A DNA stretch of 64,000 nt from Arenibacter sp041392165 (GTDB lineage: Bacteria; Bacteroidota; Bacteroidia; Flavobacteriales; Flavobacteriaceae), in assembly GCA_041392165.1 (NCBI GenBank), contig JAWKMN010000002.1:496001-560000 (forward strand). The letters are read 5' to 3'. Numbering within the stretch: the first letter of the stretch is position 1; every line of letters begins with the position of its first letter. Below the pieces are notes generated by a model. That model was not told the DNA's origin, did not search any database, and saw only the letters and a program-made list of their open reading frames with translations. The translations under genes and the position numbers were made by a program. This document shows, piece after piece, positions 8,617 to 17,585 of this stretch.

Positions 8617-9651
8617 ATGATAGATTATCTAATTGTGGGCCTGGGTTTGGCCGGTATTTCCTTTTGCGAGGTATTGGAAAGAAACCAAAAATCCTTTAAG
8701 GTAATCAGTGATGATTCCCAGACTTCTTCCGCCGTAGCGGGCGGACTCTATAACCCGGTTACCCTTAAACGTTTTACTTTGGCCTGGAATGCCAAAGAAC
8801 AGTTGGATCTGGCCATGCCCTTCTATTCCGAATTGGAAAGGAAATTAAATATTCAATTGGATTATAAGATTCCTGTTCTAAGACGTTTTGCCAACATCAA
8901 TGAACAGAACCTTTGGTTTGAGGCTTCAGACAAACCAAATTTGGGCCATTTTATGGCCCCGAAAATACTTTCCAACCATAATCCCAATATTGATGCGCCC
9001 TTTGGTTATGGAGAAGTGCTGTATACGGGAAGGATAGATACGGCTGTTTTGCTTTTGCACTACGCCAAGTATTTGGGGGATATATTGCTCAGGGAAACCT
9101 TTAATTTTGAAGCCCTGAAGCTACAGGATGGATTTGTGGAATATGGAGGTGTAAAGGTCAGGAATATCGTCTTTGCAACCGGGTTCGGGATAAAGGGCAA
9201 TCCGTATTTCAATTATTTGCCGCTTAACGGTACCAAAGGCGAATTGTTGACCATTAAGGCACCGGCCTTAAAAGAGGAGAGGGTAATAAAATCGTCTGTT
9301 TTTATTATTCCTTTGGGCCAAGATATGTATAGGGTGGGCGCTACCTATAAATGGAAGGATAAAACCAATGCTCCTACGGAAGAATGTAAACAGGAGCTTT
9401 TGCAAAAGTTGAACACCTTCCTAAAATGTCCTTATGAGGTGATAGACCATGTGGCAGGGATTAGGCCTACGGTCAGTGACAGGAAGCCACTGGTAGGCAG
9501 GCATCCCGAACACGAAAATATGTATTTGCTCAACGGTTTGGGTTCTAGAGGGGTCATGATAGCACCCATGGCATCCATGCAGCTTTACGCTTTAATAGAA
9601 AATAAAAGGGCCTTGGCGCCCGAAATGGACCTATCCCGTTTTATTCGATGA
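8617..9651 (+). CDS. FAD-dependent oxidoreductase, DAO family
   Basis: A 344-residue flavoprotein of the D-amino-acid oxidase / glycine oxidase superfamily (PF01266). The N-terminal Rossmann motif is DYLIVGLGLAGISFCEVLER (GxGxxG), followed by SSAVAGGLYNPV. The C-terminal flavin-contacting region reads GIRPTVSDRKPLVGRHPE and LNGLGSRGVMIAPM. Substrate cannot be read from sequence. No signal peptide or membrane segment is visible, so it should be cytoplasmic. It has its own promoter directly upstream and faces the DUF983 gene convergently. Confidence 0.85.
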   Translation: MIDYLIVGLGLAGISFCEVLERNQKSFKVISDDSQTSSAVAGGLYNPVTLKRFTLAWNAKEQLDLAMPFYSELERKLNIQLDYKIPVLRRFANINEQNLWFEASDKPNLGHFMAPKILSNHNPNIDAPFGYGEVLYTGRIDTAVLLLHYAKYLGDILLRETFNFEALKLQDGFVEYGGVKVRNIVFATGFGIKGNPYFNYLPLNGTKGELLTIKAPALKEERVIKSSVFIIPLGQDMYRVGATYKWKDKTNAPTEECKQELLQKLNTFLKCPYEVIDHVAGIRPTVSDRKPLVGRHPEHENMYLLNGLGSRGVMIAPMASMQLYALIENKRALAPEMDLSRFIR

Positions 9652-9717
9652 TCGAAATTTAAATGCTCCGATGCTTGTGTCGAAATCTAAAAAATAAAGT
9701 TTTTTTAATGCTTCATG

Positions 9718-9735
9718 TCCCGATAGCTATCGGGA
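9718..9735. repeat. Perfect 18-bp palindrome between convergent genes
   Basis: TCCCGATAGCTATCGGGA is identical to its own reverse complement. It lies between two convergent stops (9651 and 9765), preceded by T-rich sequence at 9700-9707. It may act as a bidirectional terminator hairpin or be a member of a dispersed intergenic repeat family; the window holds no second copy of this exact sequence that I could find. Confidence 0.6.
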
Positions 9736-9764
9736 TTGCCCAGAGGTAGGTTGCCATAAAATAT

Positions 9765-10145
9765 TTAAGAACTGGCCTTTGGATCGTATTTGATGAAGAA
9801 ATTGATCCAAATGTTTCTCGAAACCCGGATAATAAAGGGCATAAATGCGATCAATGTAACAATGATGCCGATAAAGCTGTTAATGAGGGAAGTTTTAAAA
9901 AACAAAAATGTAATTACGAAAGAGGCCACGGCAAAGGCTACGCCAACACCATAACTAACGTACATGGCCCCGTAGAAAAAAGAGGGTTCTATTTTATACT
10001 TGGTATCACAATGCGAGCAACGTTCGTTCATTTTAAAGATATTGCCTATATGATATGGGTTTTTGTCCAGATACATACTCTCTTCATGGCATTTTGGACA
10101 AGTTCCTGTTAAAATGCTGTAGAGTTTGTTACCTTTTTTTAACAT
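9765..10145 (-). CDS. DUF983 family small membrane protein
   Basis: A 126-residue protein with the start placed at the ATG at 10145; an in-frame TTG lies two codons further upstream. The N-terminus holds a zinc-ribbon-like arrangement CPKCHEES and CSHCDTKY (two CxxC pairs), followed by two membrane helices in the second half. This is the DUF983 pattern, which is of unknown function. A TAATTTTG -7 element on the minus strand at 10162-10169 is well placed to drive it. It is convergent with the FAD oxidoreductase and divergent from the ABC-F gene. Confidence 0.8.
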   Translation of the reverse strand: MLKKGNKLYSILTGTCPKCHEESMYLDKNPYHIGNIFKMNERCSHCDTKYKIEPSFFYGAMYVSYGVGVAFAVASFVITFLFFKTSLINSFIGIIVTLIAFMPFIIRVSRNIWINFFIKYDPKASS

Positions 10146-10210
10146 TTGCAAAAAGTTTCTGCAAAATTACGTTTTTGTAGCCTTAATCAATGTAACAATA
10201 GTCACAAAAT

Positions 10211-12127
10211 ATGCTTAATATCCATAATCTCTCCGTTTCTTTTGGGGGCGAATATCTATTTGAAGAAATATCTTTCCGTATAAATTCCGGGGATCGAGTG
10301 GGTCTTATAGGAAAAAACGGAGCTGGTAAATCTACGCTTTTGAAAATTTTATCGAAGGATATGCCCATAGATTCTGGAACCATTGCGTCCGATAAGGATA
10401 TTAAAATGGGATTCTTGAGACAGGATATCGATTTTGATCTGGGAAGGACGGTTCAGGAGGAGGCCTATCAGGCCTTTGAAGAAATAAAGGCCTTGGAGTT
10501 GCGATTGGACGAAATCAACCACCTACTGGCAGAACGAACCGATTATGAAAGTGAGGCTTATAATCAGTTGATCATAGACCTGAACGATGCAACCCATCAT
10601 TATGAAATATTGGGAGGGTACAATTATCAGGGCGAAACGGAAAAAGTATTGTTGGGCCTTGGTTTTAAACGGGAGGATTTTGATCGTAAGACCGAAACCT
10701 TTTCCGGTGGTTGGCGGATGCGGATAGAATTGGCAAAACTTTTATTACAGAACAATGACGTGCTTTTATTGGATGAGCCAACAAACCATTTGGATATCGA
10801 ATCCATTATATGGTTGGAGAATTTCCTGAAGAATTATGCCGGGGGAGTAATGATTGTCTCCCATGATAAAATGTTTTTGGATAATGTGACCAATAGGACC
10901 ATTGAAATTTCCTTGGGAAGGATCTATGACTACAATAAGCCTTATTCCAAATACCTGGTACTGCGCAGTGAAATTAAACAGCAGCAATTAAACGCCCAGA
11001 AAAATCAAGAGAAGGAAATACAGCAGGCAGAAAGATTGATCGAAAAGTTCAGGGCCAAATCCACCAAGGCCTCCATGGCCCAGTCGCTGATCAAGAAGCT
11101 CGATAAAATGGAGCGCATAGAGGTCGATGAGGATGACAATAGTGTAATGAACTTGAGATTTCAAATCTCTGTTACACCTGGTAAGGTGGTAACGGAAATA
11201 GAGGGTTTGTCCAAGAGTTATGGGGATAACCATGTCTTAAAACAAATAGACCTTTTGATAGAACGGGACTCCAAGACCGCCTTTGTAGGGCAAAATGGGC
11301 AAGGAAAATCCACACTGGCAAAGATAATAGTGGGGGATTTAGATCATAAAGGGCATCTAAAATTGGGCCATAATGTTCAAATTGGCTACTTCGCACAAAA
11401 TCAGGCAGAGTATTTGGATGGTGAAAAGACCATTTTGGATACCATGATAGATGCGGCCAATGAAAAGAATAGAAGTAAAGTTAGGGATATATTGGGATCT
11501 TTTCTGTTTAGAGGGGATGAGGTGGAGAAATATGTAAAAGTACTATCCGGAGGTGAGCGGAATAGGTTGGCCCTGGCCAAAATGCTGTTACAGCCCTTTA
11601 ATGTATTGGTCATGGATGAGCCAACAAACCATTTGGACATTAAATCCAAGAATGTGCTAAAGCAAGCCCTTCCAGAATTTTGACGGAACCTTGGTGTTGG
11701 TAAGTCACGATCGGGATTTTTTGCAGGGCCTACTAATAAGGTGTATGAATTTAGGGATGGCAGTATCAAAGAATATCTTGGGGATATCGACTTTTATTTG
11801 GAGCAGAGGAAGGCGGAAGATTTTAGGGCAATAGAAAAGAAACAGACAGTTGTCCAAAAAAAGGAAAGACCCCAGGAGGGGCATATAGATTTCGAAGATC
11901 AAAAAAGGATAAAATCCTTAAAAAATAAGCTTAGTTCAACGGAAAGTGACATTGCCCGGTTAGAGAAGGAGTTGGCCGGAATTGATCATGATTTACTTAT
12001 GGATTATGACGCTACCATTGCCAAAGCCAATTTTTTCGACACTTACCAGAAGAAAAAGAAGCATCTGGAAAGCCTAATGAAAACTTGGGAAAATATTACT
12101 ATGGAACTTGAAGGGTTCTCTCTGTAG
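10211..12127 (+). CDS. ABC-F family ATPase, interrupted by two compensating frameshifts
   Basis: Soluble duplicated ABC ATPase (ABC-F type, ribosome-associated translation factors; no membrane domain). Domain 1 has GLIGKNGAGKSTL, FSGGWRMRIELAK and LLLDEPTNHLDIES with SHDKMFL; domain 2 has FVGQNGQGKSTL, LSGGERNRLALAK and LVMDEPTNHLDIKS. The first reading frame stops at 11683, but the adjacent frame continues as NFDGTLVLVSHDRDFLQGL, and after 11732 the original frame resumes as TNKVYEFRDGSIKEYLGDI to a stop at 12127. One extra base near 11669-11673 and one missing base near 11730-11732 explain this exactly, and restore a full-length protein of about 638 residues with a C-terminal coiled coil. 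Sequencing error and true mutation both remain possible. Confidence 0.85.
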
Positions 12128-12382
12128 GGTAAAAAATCTGTTCCTTGGGATTTCTCTGACCACAATTTCTTAAGCTTTCACAACAAATATGGGGCTTTCG
12201 AGCTTTTTTCATCGAATATTTTTGCTGTTTATCGAGCAACAATCTTATTTTGTAGGGTAATTCTTAATCCTTTAAGGGTTTAAGGTTAAAATATGAAATG
12301 AGCCATAATAATAAAGTTGATACCAACTGATAATGTTAATTGGCGAATTACATCTGACCATTAAAACAATAAATACTATCAG

Positions 12383-13261
12383 ATGAAAAGAAGCATACTT
12401 ATGCTGTTCGGGTTATTAATAGCGCAATTATTGTCCGGACAGGTTACCGATCTGGAGAGAAATGCGCTTGTGGACCTCTTTAGCAGTACTGGGGGTGATA
12501 ACTGGATCAATACATGGGATCTAAACGCCCCGGTTTCCACTTGGGAAGGAGTAATCCTTGAGAACGATAAGGTAGTTTCCATTAATTTAATGGGCAATAA
12601 TCTTAGGGGGAGCATTCCCAATTCCATAGGCGGCCTAAAAAGTTTAAAAGTATTGAACTTGGCCTTAAACAATATTGGCGGGAATATTCCGGAAAGTATA
12701 ATGGAATTAAAAAAATTGGCCGTGCTGAGGTTGGGCAAAAATAAGATAACAGGAACTATTCCCAAACATATTGGGAATTTGGAAAGGCTTATGGTATTGG
12801 ATCTTTTTAATAATGATCTTTCTGGAGAATTGCCTCATAGCTTGGGTGACATTAAAAGGTTAAGCGTAATATTACTTTCCCATAACGGATTAAGTGGCTC
12901 TATTCCATTGACCTTTGGAAATTTAAAATATCTGGAACGTTTGGAGTTGGGGGATAATAATTTTAGTGGTGTAGTGCCTGATTGTCTCCAAAATCTGACC
13001 AATCTTAAAATGCTTGTTTTGGCGGAAAACCGATTTGGAGGAGAATTTCCTGAGGAGATTTTGAGCCTTCCCAATTTAAAATTGGTACAACTTCAAAATA
13101 ATAGATTTGGCAAAAATGATTTCAGCAACGATGCCGGAAAAAATAAGTTTGCCCTTTTTGATTATGATGAAGGCAATTATAGAAGTTTTGATATCAATAA
13201 AATAAGTAACAATAAGGACGTTAGAACGGTCGATACCCGATTTGAGGATAGTTTTAATTAA
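12383..13261 (+). CDS. Exported plant-type leucine-rich-repeat protein
   Basis: A 292-residue protein with a Sec signal peptide (MKRSILMLFGLLIAQLLSG), an N-terminal LRR cap (ERNALVDLFSSTGGDNW, STWEGVIL) and about seven 24-residue repeats of plant/bacterial type (LxxLxxLxLxxNxLxGxIPxxI), roughly residues 65-240. The tail (KFALFDYDEGNYRSF) is shared in outline with the next gene. I see no T9SS C-terminal sorting domain. Function is unknown; exported LRR proteins of this kind are usually binding or adhesion scaffolds. It is followed after 6 bases by a paralogue, so the two form a likely operon. Confidence 0.85.
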   Translation: MKRSILMLFGLLIAQLLSGQVTDLERNALVDLFSSTGGDNWINTWDLNAPVSTWEGVILENDKVVSINLMGNNLRGSIPNSIGGLKSLKVLNLALNNIGGNIPESIMELKKLAVLRLGKNKITGTIPKHIGNLERLMVLDLFNNDLSGELPHSLGDIKRLSVILLSHNGLSGSIPLTFGNLKYLERLELGDNNFSGVVPDCLQNLTNLKMLVLAENRFGGEFPEEILSLPNLKLVQLQNNRFGKNDFSNDAGKNKFALFDYDEGNYRSFDINKISNNKDVRTVDTRFEDSFN

Positions 13262-13267
13262 AAGAAA

Positions 13268-14191
13268 ATGAATATGATACAGCAAAAATTACGAAGAGCT
13301 TGTGTTTTGGGGGCGATTATATTTTGTTTGGGGTTTGCCACAGTAGTGAATGCCATGATTCCAAAAAGCGAAAAGGCCGTACTACTGGAGCTTTACAATA
13401 GTACCCAGGGCCAAAAATGGAATACTGCATGGGATATTGGCACTCCGGTCGACACTTGGTATGGCGTGACGGTCCAAAACGGACATGTGGTGGAAATCAA
13501 CCTTTTTAGGAATAACCTTGTAGGTAGTCTTCCTAAAAGTTTAGGGGATCTTAAATACCTGGTAAGTCTAAACCTTGCCTTTAATACCATAAGCGGGGAA
13601 ATTCCTAAGAGTATAGCCCAATTAAATAAATTGGAAGTGTTGAAACTGGAGATGAATAGGTTGGAAGGTGAGCTACCTGAAGAAATCGGAAATATGGAAT
13701 CTTTGGTAAGACTTTCTGCCTTTAATAATTTCCTAAGTGGAAAAATACCCGAAAGTATTGGAAATATTCAAACTTTAAAGGAGCTTAATTTATCCAGTAA
13801 TAATCTTACCGGGCGCATACCCAATACCTTGGGAGAGCTTTCAAAATTGGAGAGTCTAGGGCTTTTTGAAAATAAACTGTACGGTCCCATTCCCGGAGAA
13901 TTGGGTAAATTGGGGCAGTTAAAGGAGCTGGTATTGGCCAACAATGAACTTGGTGGTGAAATTCCAAAGGAATTTGGGCAATTGGCAAGCCTTAAGGTAC
14001 TTCAGATTCAGAATAACAATATTTTCTCTTTTGATAATATGGAAGGTATGGATTCAGGTCAGTTTCTTGTCTTTGATTATGACAAGGATAAGGGAGAAGT
14101 AGGGAAAGATAATAAGTATTATAAGGATATTGATGCCATTAAAACAAGAATGGCAGATACGAAGTTTGAAGATGAAATGGAGGAAAAGTAA
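13268..14191 (+). CDS. Exported plant-type leucine-rich-repeat protein, paralogue of the preceding gene
   Basis: A 307-residue protein with an N-terminal signal sequence (RACVLGAIIFCLGFATVVNA), an LRR cap (EKAVLLELYNSTQGQKWN, DTWYGVTV) and seven or eight 24-residue repeats of the form LNLxxNxLxGxIPxxLGxL between about residues 75 and 265. The charged tail VFDYDKDKGEVGKD resembles the tail of the gene before it, which supports tandem duplication. ATG at 13268 was taken; a second ATG two codons later is equally possible. No sorting domain or membrane anchor is visible at the C-terminus. A strong terminator follows at 14221. Confidence 0.85.
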   Translation: MNMIQQKLRRACVLGAIIFCLGFATVVNAMIPKSEKAVLLELYNSTQGQKWNTAWDIGTPVDTWYGVTVQNGHVVEINLFRNNLVGSLPKSLGDLKYLVSLNLAFNTISGEIPKSIAQLNKLEVLKLEMNRLEGELPEEIGNMESLVRLSAFNNFLSGKIPESIGNIQTLKELNLSSNNLTGRIPNTLGELSKLESLGLFENKLYGPIPGELGKLGQLKELVLANNELGGEIPKEFGQLASLKVLQIQNNNIFSFDNMEGMDSGQFLVFDYDKDKGEVGKDNKYYKDIDAIKTRMADTKFEDEMEEK

Positions 14192-14220
14192 TTGTTTAAA
14201 AATAAGTTGGTTTGTTTAAA

Positions 14221-14256
14221 GAGGCTGTCTAAAAAGTCAAGACAGCCTCTTTTTTA
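14221..14256 (+). terminator. Strong rho-independent terminator after the LRR pair
   Basis: GAGGCTGTCT (14221-14230) pairs perfectly with AGACAGCCTC (14240-14249), with a 9-base A-rich loop and a T-run at 14250-14255. It lies 30 bases past the stop of the second LRR gene. Confidence 0.8.
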
Positions 14257-14339
14257 TTCGGGTAGGTATCGGAGAGCTATTCTCAAATATACAAATTATG
14301 GAGGGGTTGAAATACTTTTTAGACACCCTCTTTTTTATT
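14221..14339. repeat. Short inverted- and direct-repeat cluster, MITE-like
   Basis: GAGGCTGTCTAAAAAG at 14221-14236 recurs as an inverted copy CTTTTTAGACACCCTC at 14315-14330 (15 of 16 matches). In addition, AGACAGCCTCTTTTTTATT at 14240-14258 recurs directly as AGACACCCTCTTTTTTATT at 14321-14339 (one mismatch). The 110 bp bounded by the inverted pair has no coding signal. Terminal sequences of the GAGGCTGTC type are known from insertion-sequence ends, so a non-autonomous element or IS scar is possible; no target duplication is obvious. Confidence 0.4.
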
Positions 14340-14410
14340 GTCCGGAGAGTCTTGTTGACCCAATTTTAGTTATCCAAGCCTTGTTCTTTTCACACCTGAT
14401 GGCTATCATT

Positions 14411-14451
14411 AAAAATAACGGTACCGTGGCCATTGCAAAACCGTTATTTTT
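14411..14451. terminator. 12-bp perfect inverted repeat, bidirectional terminator-like
   Basis: AAAAATAACGGT at 14411-14422 pairs perfectly with ACCGTTATTTTT at 14440-14451. With A-rich and T-rich outer arms it would act as a terminator in either direction. It sits downstream of both the LRR pair and the convergent M16 protease gene. Confidence 0.5.
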
Positions 14452-14467
14452 TGCTTCGTACAGATAA

Positions 14468-14680
14468 AACTACTTCCGGTATGATGGTATTGACATCACA
14501 CTTAAAGGTAAAAACCCTGCCTTTACCGCCAAGCCTGCTGCCGAAAAGTTTTCAGGATTGGTTTTTGTAGATGTTGGATATCCAAAGTGGGCGGTAAGCA
14601 GTGGAATGTATTGTTTTGTAAACTGCTACAGCCAACTAGCCTCCCCCGTCTTTGTCGGGGAATCCTGTTTCAATTCATAA
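14468..14680 (+). pseudogene. Possible gene remnant of unknown family
   Basis: An open stretch of 70 codons without a plausible start reads in a protein-like way (for example YFRYDGIDITLKGKNPAF, then SGLVFVDVGYPKWAVSSGM) and ends at a TAA at 14678. It begins right after an in-frame stop and the 14411-14451 hairpin. I do not recognise the family. It may be the 3' remnant of a gene disrupted by the repeats to its left. The 28 bases after it hold nothing evident. Confidence 0.25.
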
Positions 14681-14708
14681 CCCCTGTCTTTATCGGCATG
14701 TATGTAGT

Positions 14709-17423
14709 TTATTTTTTATAATCCCCGGCGTTGATTACCGTCCAATTCTTATAGGGTTTTATGTATTTGCCAATAGCATTGTTGATATCGCTTATGGTTA
14801 GATTTTTCATTTTGTCTTCCAATTTTTTATGGAATTCCATGGTGCGATCGTAATAAATGTTATTGTTCAATAGGCCTGCGAGTTCGGCATCTTTGGCCCG
14901 GGAAACATTCTCCTCCTGTACCCAACCATTTACGGCGTTCTTCAACTCCTCCTCCGTAATGCCATCTTTAATGTAGCGATCCAATTCCTCTTTAAACCCT
15001 AGTTGCACCTTATCATAGTTCTCCGGGGCATAAATAGCATATAGGTAAATGGACGAATTCTGGTCTTCCGCATTGGAATCGGCCTGAAAACCGGCACCGG
15101 CACCATAGCTGACACCGTCCTTCTGGCGCAACCTGTCCGCAATCCGCGAATTTAGAAAACCGCCTCCCAGGATGGTGACTGCCATATTCAGTGCGGCATA
15201 ATCTTCGTGGTCCTGACTAATATTGACATTAAGGTTTCCAAGGGTCATTGCATTCTTTTTGTCCGGGGTAAGAATGTCTTCATTTACTTCAGGGGAATTG
15301 GTAAAGGGATCCCTTAGTCTGGAGTAGGTGTTTTTGCTCTTAAAGTTGGCATACTCCTTTTCCATATAGGTTTTTAACTGTTCCGGTTGCAGATCACCAA
15401 TACCTACCAGAATGGACATGCCCAGACCATAAAATTCCTTGTGAAAGTTTTTGATTTCCTCTATGTTGACCGCTCTTATGGCCGCTTCTTCTTCTTCTAC
15501 CGTCATTGCGTATAAGGGGTGTCCTTTGGGAAAGGTGTTGTTTATCACGGATAATCTTTTGGAGGCCAAAAATTGTGGCTCTGTCTTGTTGCTTTCCAGA
15601 TAGGCCAAGGACTCGGTTTTTAATTTCTCCAATTCCGAGGTCTCGAATGAGGGCGTTTTGAGCATTTCGGACATTAGGGCCAATGCGGCCATTAGGTTTT
15701 CCTCGGTAGAAACTACATTGGCATATACATTGCCATTACTGGCCCTAAAAGATACCGAAGATTTTAATTTGCTCAATTCGTCCTCGATCTCTTGTCGGGA
15801 TTTGGAGCGGGTGCCCTTATTCAGCATACTGGCGGTAAAGGAAGGAACGACCCCTTTGTTCTTCAGGGATTCCACGTTTCCGTTTCTAATACTAAAACTA
15901 AGTCTGACGGTTTTGCCGCGGTTACTTTTTTTAATGATACCGTAGGCGATTCCATTGGAAAGTTGGCCTTGCTCCAATCTGGATTGGATGGCATCATAGG
16001 AAACATCAAAGGCCTCCCCTGTACCCATATCCTCCCTGCCCTTATAGTTGGATACAAGGGCATCAAGATTTTGGGTGTGCTCAATTTCTATTCGTTCCGG
16101 CTTTTTGGTAGGATTAAATCGGCCTATGGTTCTATTGGTAGTAATGAGGTATTTTTTTGCCACTTCATTTACCGCTTCAAGACTGGCATTCTCAATTCTA
16201 TCCCGTAGTATAAACGCTAAACGCCAATCACCTCCACCTATAAATTCGCTCATATAAGTCCCTAAGTAAGAGGAGTTTCTAAAGATCTGATCGGTTCGTT
16301 TTAAGAGGTTGGCCTTGGCACGATCCAATTCCTCTTGGGTAATGGGATCGGTTTTTACAGCATCCAAAGTTTCCTTTAGTACTTTTTCCACTTCGTCCGC
16401 ATTCTTATCCGAAGGGACATCCACGTTGATATATAAAAAACCGGGCTCTTTTGTAAAAGGGGAGAAAGACCATATGGAAGCAGCTTTTTTTGCTTCTATT
16501 AAAGCTTTGTAGAGCCTGCCGGCAGGCTCGTTCGTCAGGATATCCTCAACAATGGATATGGCGGCATAATCTTCATGCGAGCCTGCGGGGGTATGGTACA
16601 TGGCCGAGACTATCTGTAGGTCGCCAATACGATTGAGTTGGACCGTTTTTTCACCATCCTGTGCCGGTTCCTGGGTATAGGAGTCCCTTATAGGACTGGA
16701 GGGCTTTTCAATTTTACCAAACTTTTTTTGGATCAAGTCCAGTGTTTTGGATTCATCAAATTTGCCGGTCACCATTAAGACGGCATTGTCCGGACGGTAG
16801 AATTTTTTGTAAAATGCCTTTAGGTTTTCAATGGGAACACGCTCTATATCGGACCTGTTCCCAATGGTGCTATTGCCATAATTGTGCCACATAAAGCCCG
16901 CATTGATAACGTTTTGCATAAGTACCCTGGCCGGGTCGTTTTCGCCGCTTTCAAATTCATTGCGTACTACGCTAAACTCGGATTCCAAATCTTTTTTGGC
17001 AATATAGGAGTTTACCATACGATCTGCCTCCAGGTCCAAGGCCCAATCCAGGTTTTCCTCATTGGCATTAAAGGTTTCAAAGTAATTGGTTCTGTCGTAC
17101 CAAGTAGTTCCGTTGGGCCGAGCGCCATGGGAACTCAATTCTTTGGGGATATCCGGATGGTTGGGAGTGCCTTTAAATACCATGTGTTCCAAAAGGTGGG
17201 CCATGCCCTTTTCCCCATAACCTTCATGCCGGGAACCTACCAGATAGGTAATGTTGACCGTAATGGTCTGTGATGAATTGTCCGGAAATAGAAGTATTTT
17301 AAGACCATTGTCCATTTGGTACTCCGTTATTCCCTCCACAGTGGCTATTTTTTGTAATTGTCCATGGGATAGGCTGTTACAAATAAGGAAGATCAGTATA
17401 AACGATACGATTTTTATTCTCAT
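14709..17423 (-). CDS. Exported M16 family zinc metalloprotease, two-domain
   Basis: Periplasmic insulinase-family (M16B) peptidase of 904 residues. The start is placed at the ATG at 17423, because it opens a Sec signal peptide (MRIKIVSFILIFLICNSLSHG); the frame stays open another 56 codons upstream but without signal-like sequence. The zinc motif HLLEH lies at residues 76-80 of the first M16 domain, with the distal glutamate region around ESEFSVVRNEFE. A second, inactive M16-like half follows (about 480-900, lacking HxxEH), as is usual for fused M16 proteins. Substrates are peptides, not further predictable. A perfect 18-bp palindrome lies inside the coding region at 16512-16529. It is divergent from the SUMF1 gene. 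Confidence 0.92.
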   Translation of the reverse strand: MRIKIVSFILIFLICNSLSHGQLQKIATVEGITEYQMDNGLKILLFPDNSSQTITVNITYLVGSRHEGYGEKGMAHLLEHMVFKGTPNHPDIPKELSSHGARPNGTTWYDRTNYFETFNANEENLDWALDLEADRMVNSYIAKKDLESEFSVVRNEFESGENDPARVLMQNVINAGFMWHNYGNSTIGNRSDIERVPIENLKAFYKKFYRPDNAVLMVTGKFDESKTLDLIQKKFGKIEKPSSPIRDSYTQEPAQDGEKTVQLNRIGDLQIVSAMYHTPAGSHEDYAAISIVEDILTNEPAGRLYKALIEAKKAASIWSFSPFTKEPGFLYINVDVPSDKNADEVEKVLKETLDAVKTDPITQEELDRAKANLLKRTDQIFRNSSYLGTYMSEFIGGGDWRLAFILRDRIENASLEAVNEVAKKYLITTNRTIGRFNPTKKPERIEIEHTQNLDALVSNYKGREDMGTGEAFDVSYDAIQSRLEQGQLSNGIAYGIIKKSNRGKTVRLSFSIRNGNVESLKNKGVVPSFTASMLNKGTRSKSRQEIEDELSKLKSSVSFRASNGNVYANVVSTEENLMAALALMSEMLKTPSFETSELEKLKTESLAYLESNKTEPQFLASKRLSVINNTFPKGHPLYAMTVEEEEAAIRAVNIEEIKNFHKEFYGLGMSILVGIGDLQPEQLKTYMEKEYANFKSKNTYSRLRDPFTNSPEVNEDILTPDKKNAMTLGNLNVNISQDHEDYAALNMAVTILGGGFLNSRIADRLRQKDGVSYGAGAGFQADSNAEDQNSSIYLYAIYAPENYDKVQLGFKEELDRYIKDGITEEELKNAVNGWVQEENVSRAKDAELAGLLNNNIYYDRTMEFHKKLEDKMKNLTISDINNAIGKYIKPYKNWTVINAGDYKK
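16512..16529. repeat. Perfect 18-bp palindrome inside the M16 gene
   Basis: GAGCCTGCCGGCAGGCTC is its own reverse complement and is far more GC-rich than its surroundings. It encodes part of NEPAGRLYKAL without breaking the frame. GC-rich palindromes of this kind are normally intergenic, so its place in a coding region is unusual. Confidence 0.5.
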
Positions 17424-17585
17424 GGCAGTTAGTTTTAGATATTCAATAATACGAAATTTAAAGGGTGTTATAGCATTGACGTCCCTAGAAATTTTGAATT
17501 CTGGAGGTATATTGTACCGTTGGGATGGCTCTTTGGAAAAATTGTAATATTTTTGGCCCGTCAACCCAAAAAAATAATTTTTCAA

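Noticed and set aside
11741..12127. A separate 128-residue gene starting with GTG after the ABC-F frame
   Set aside because: Its translation is the exact C-terminal continuation of the ABC-F protein after the frameshifts, so it is not an independent gene.
14192..14467. 91-codon open frame after the second LRR gene
   Set aside because: It runs through the terminator hairpin and the repeat cluster; translation is not protein-like.
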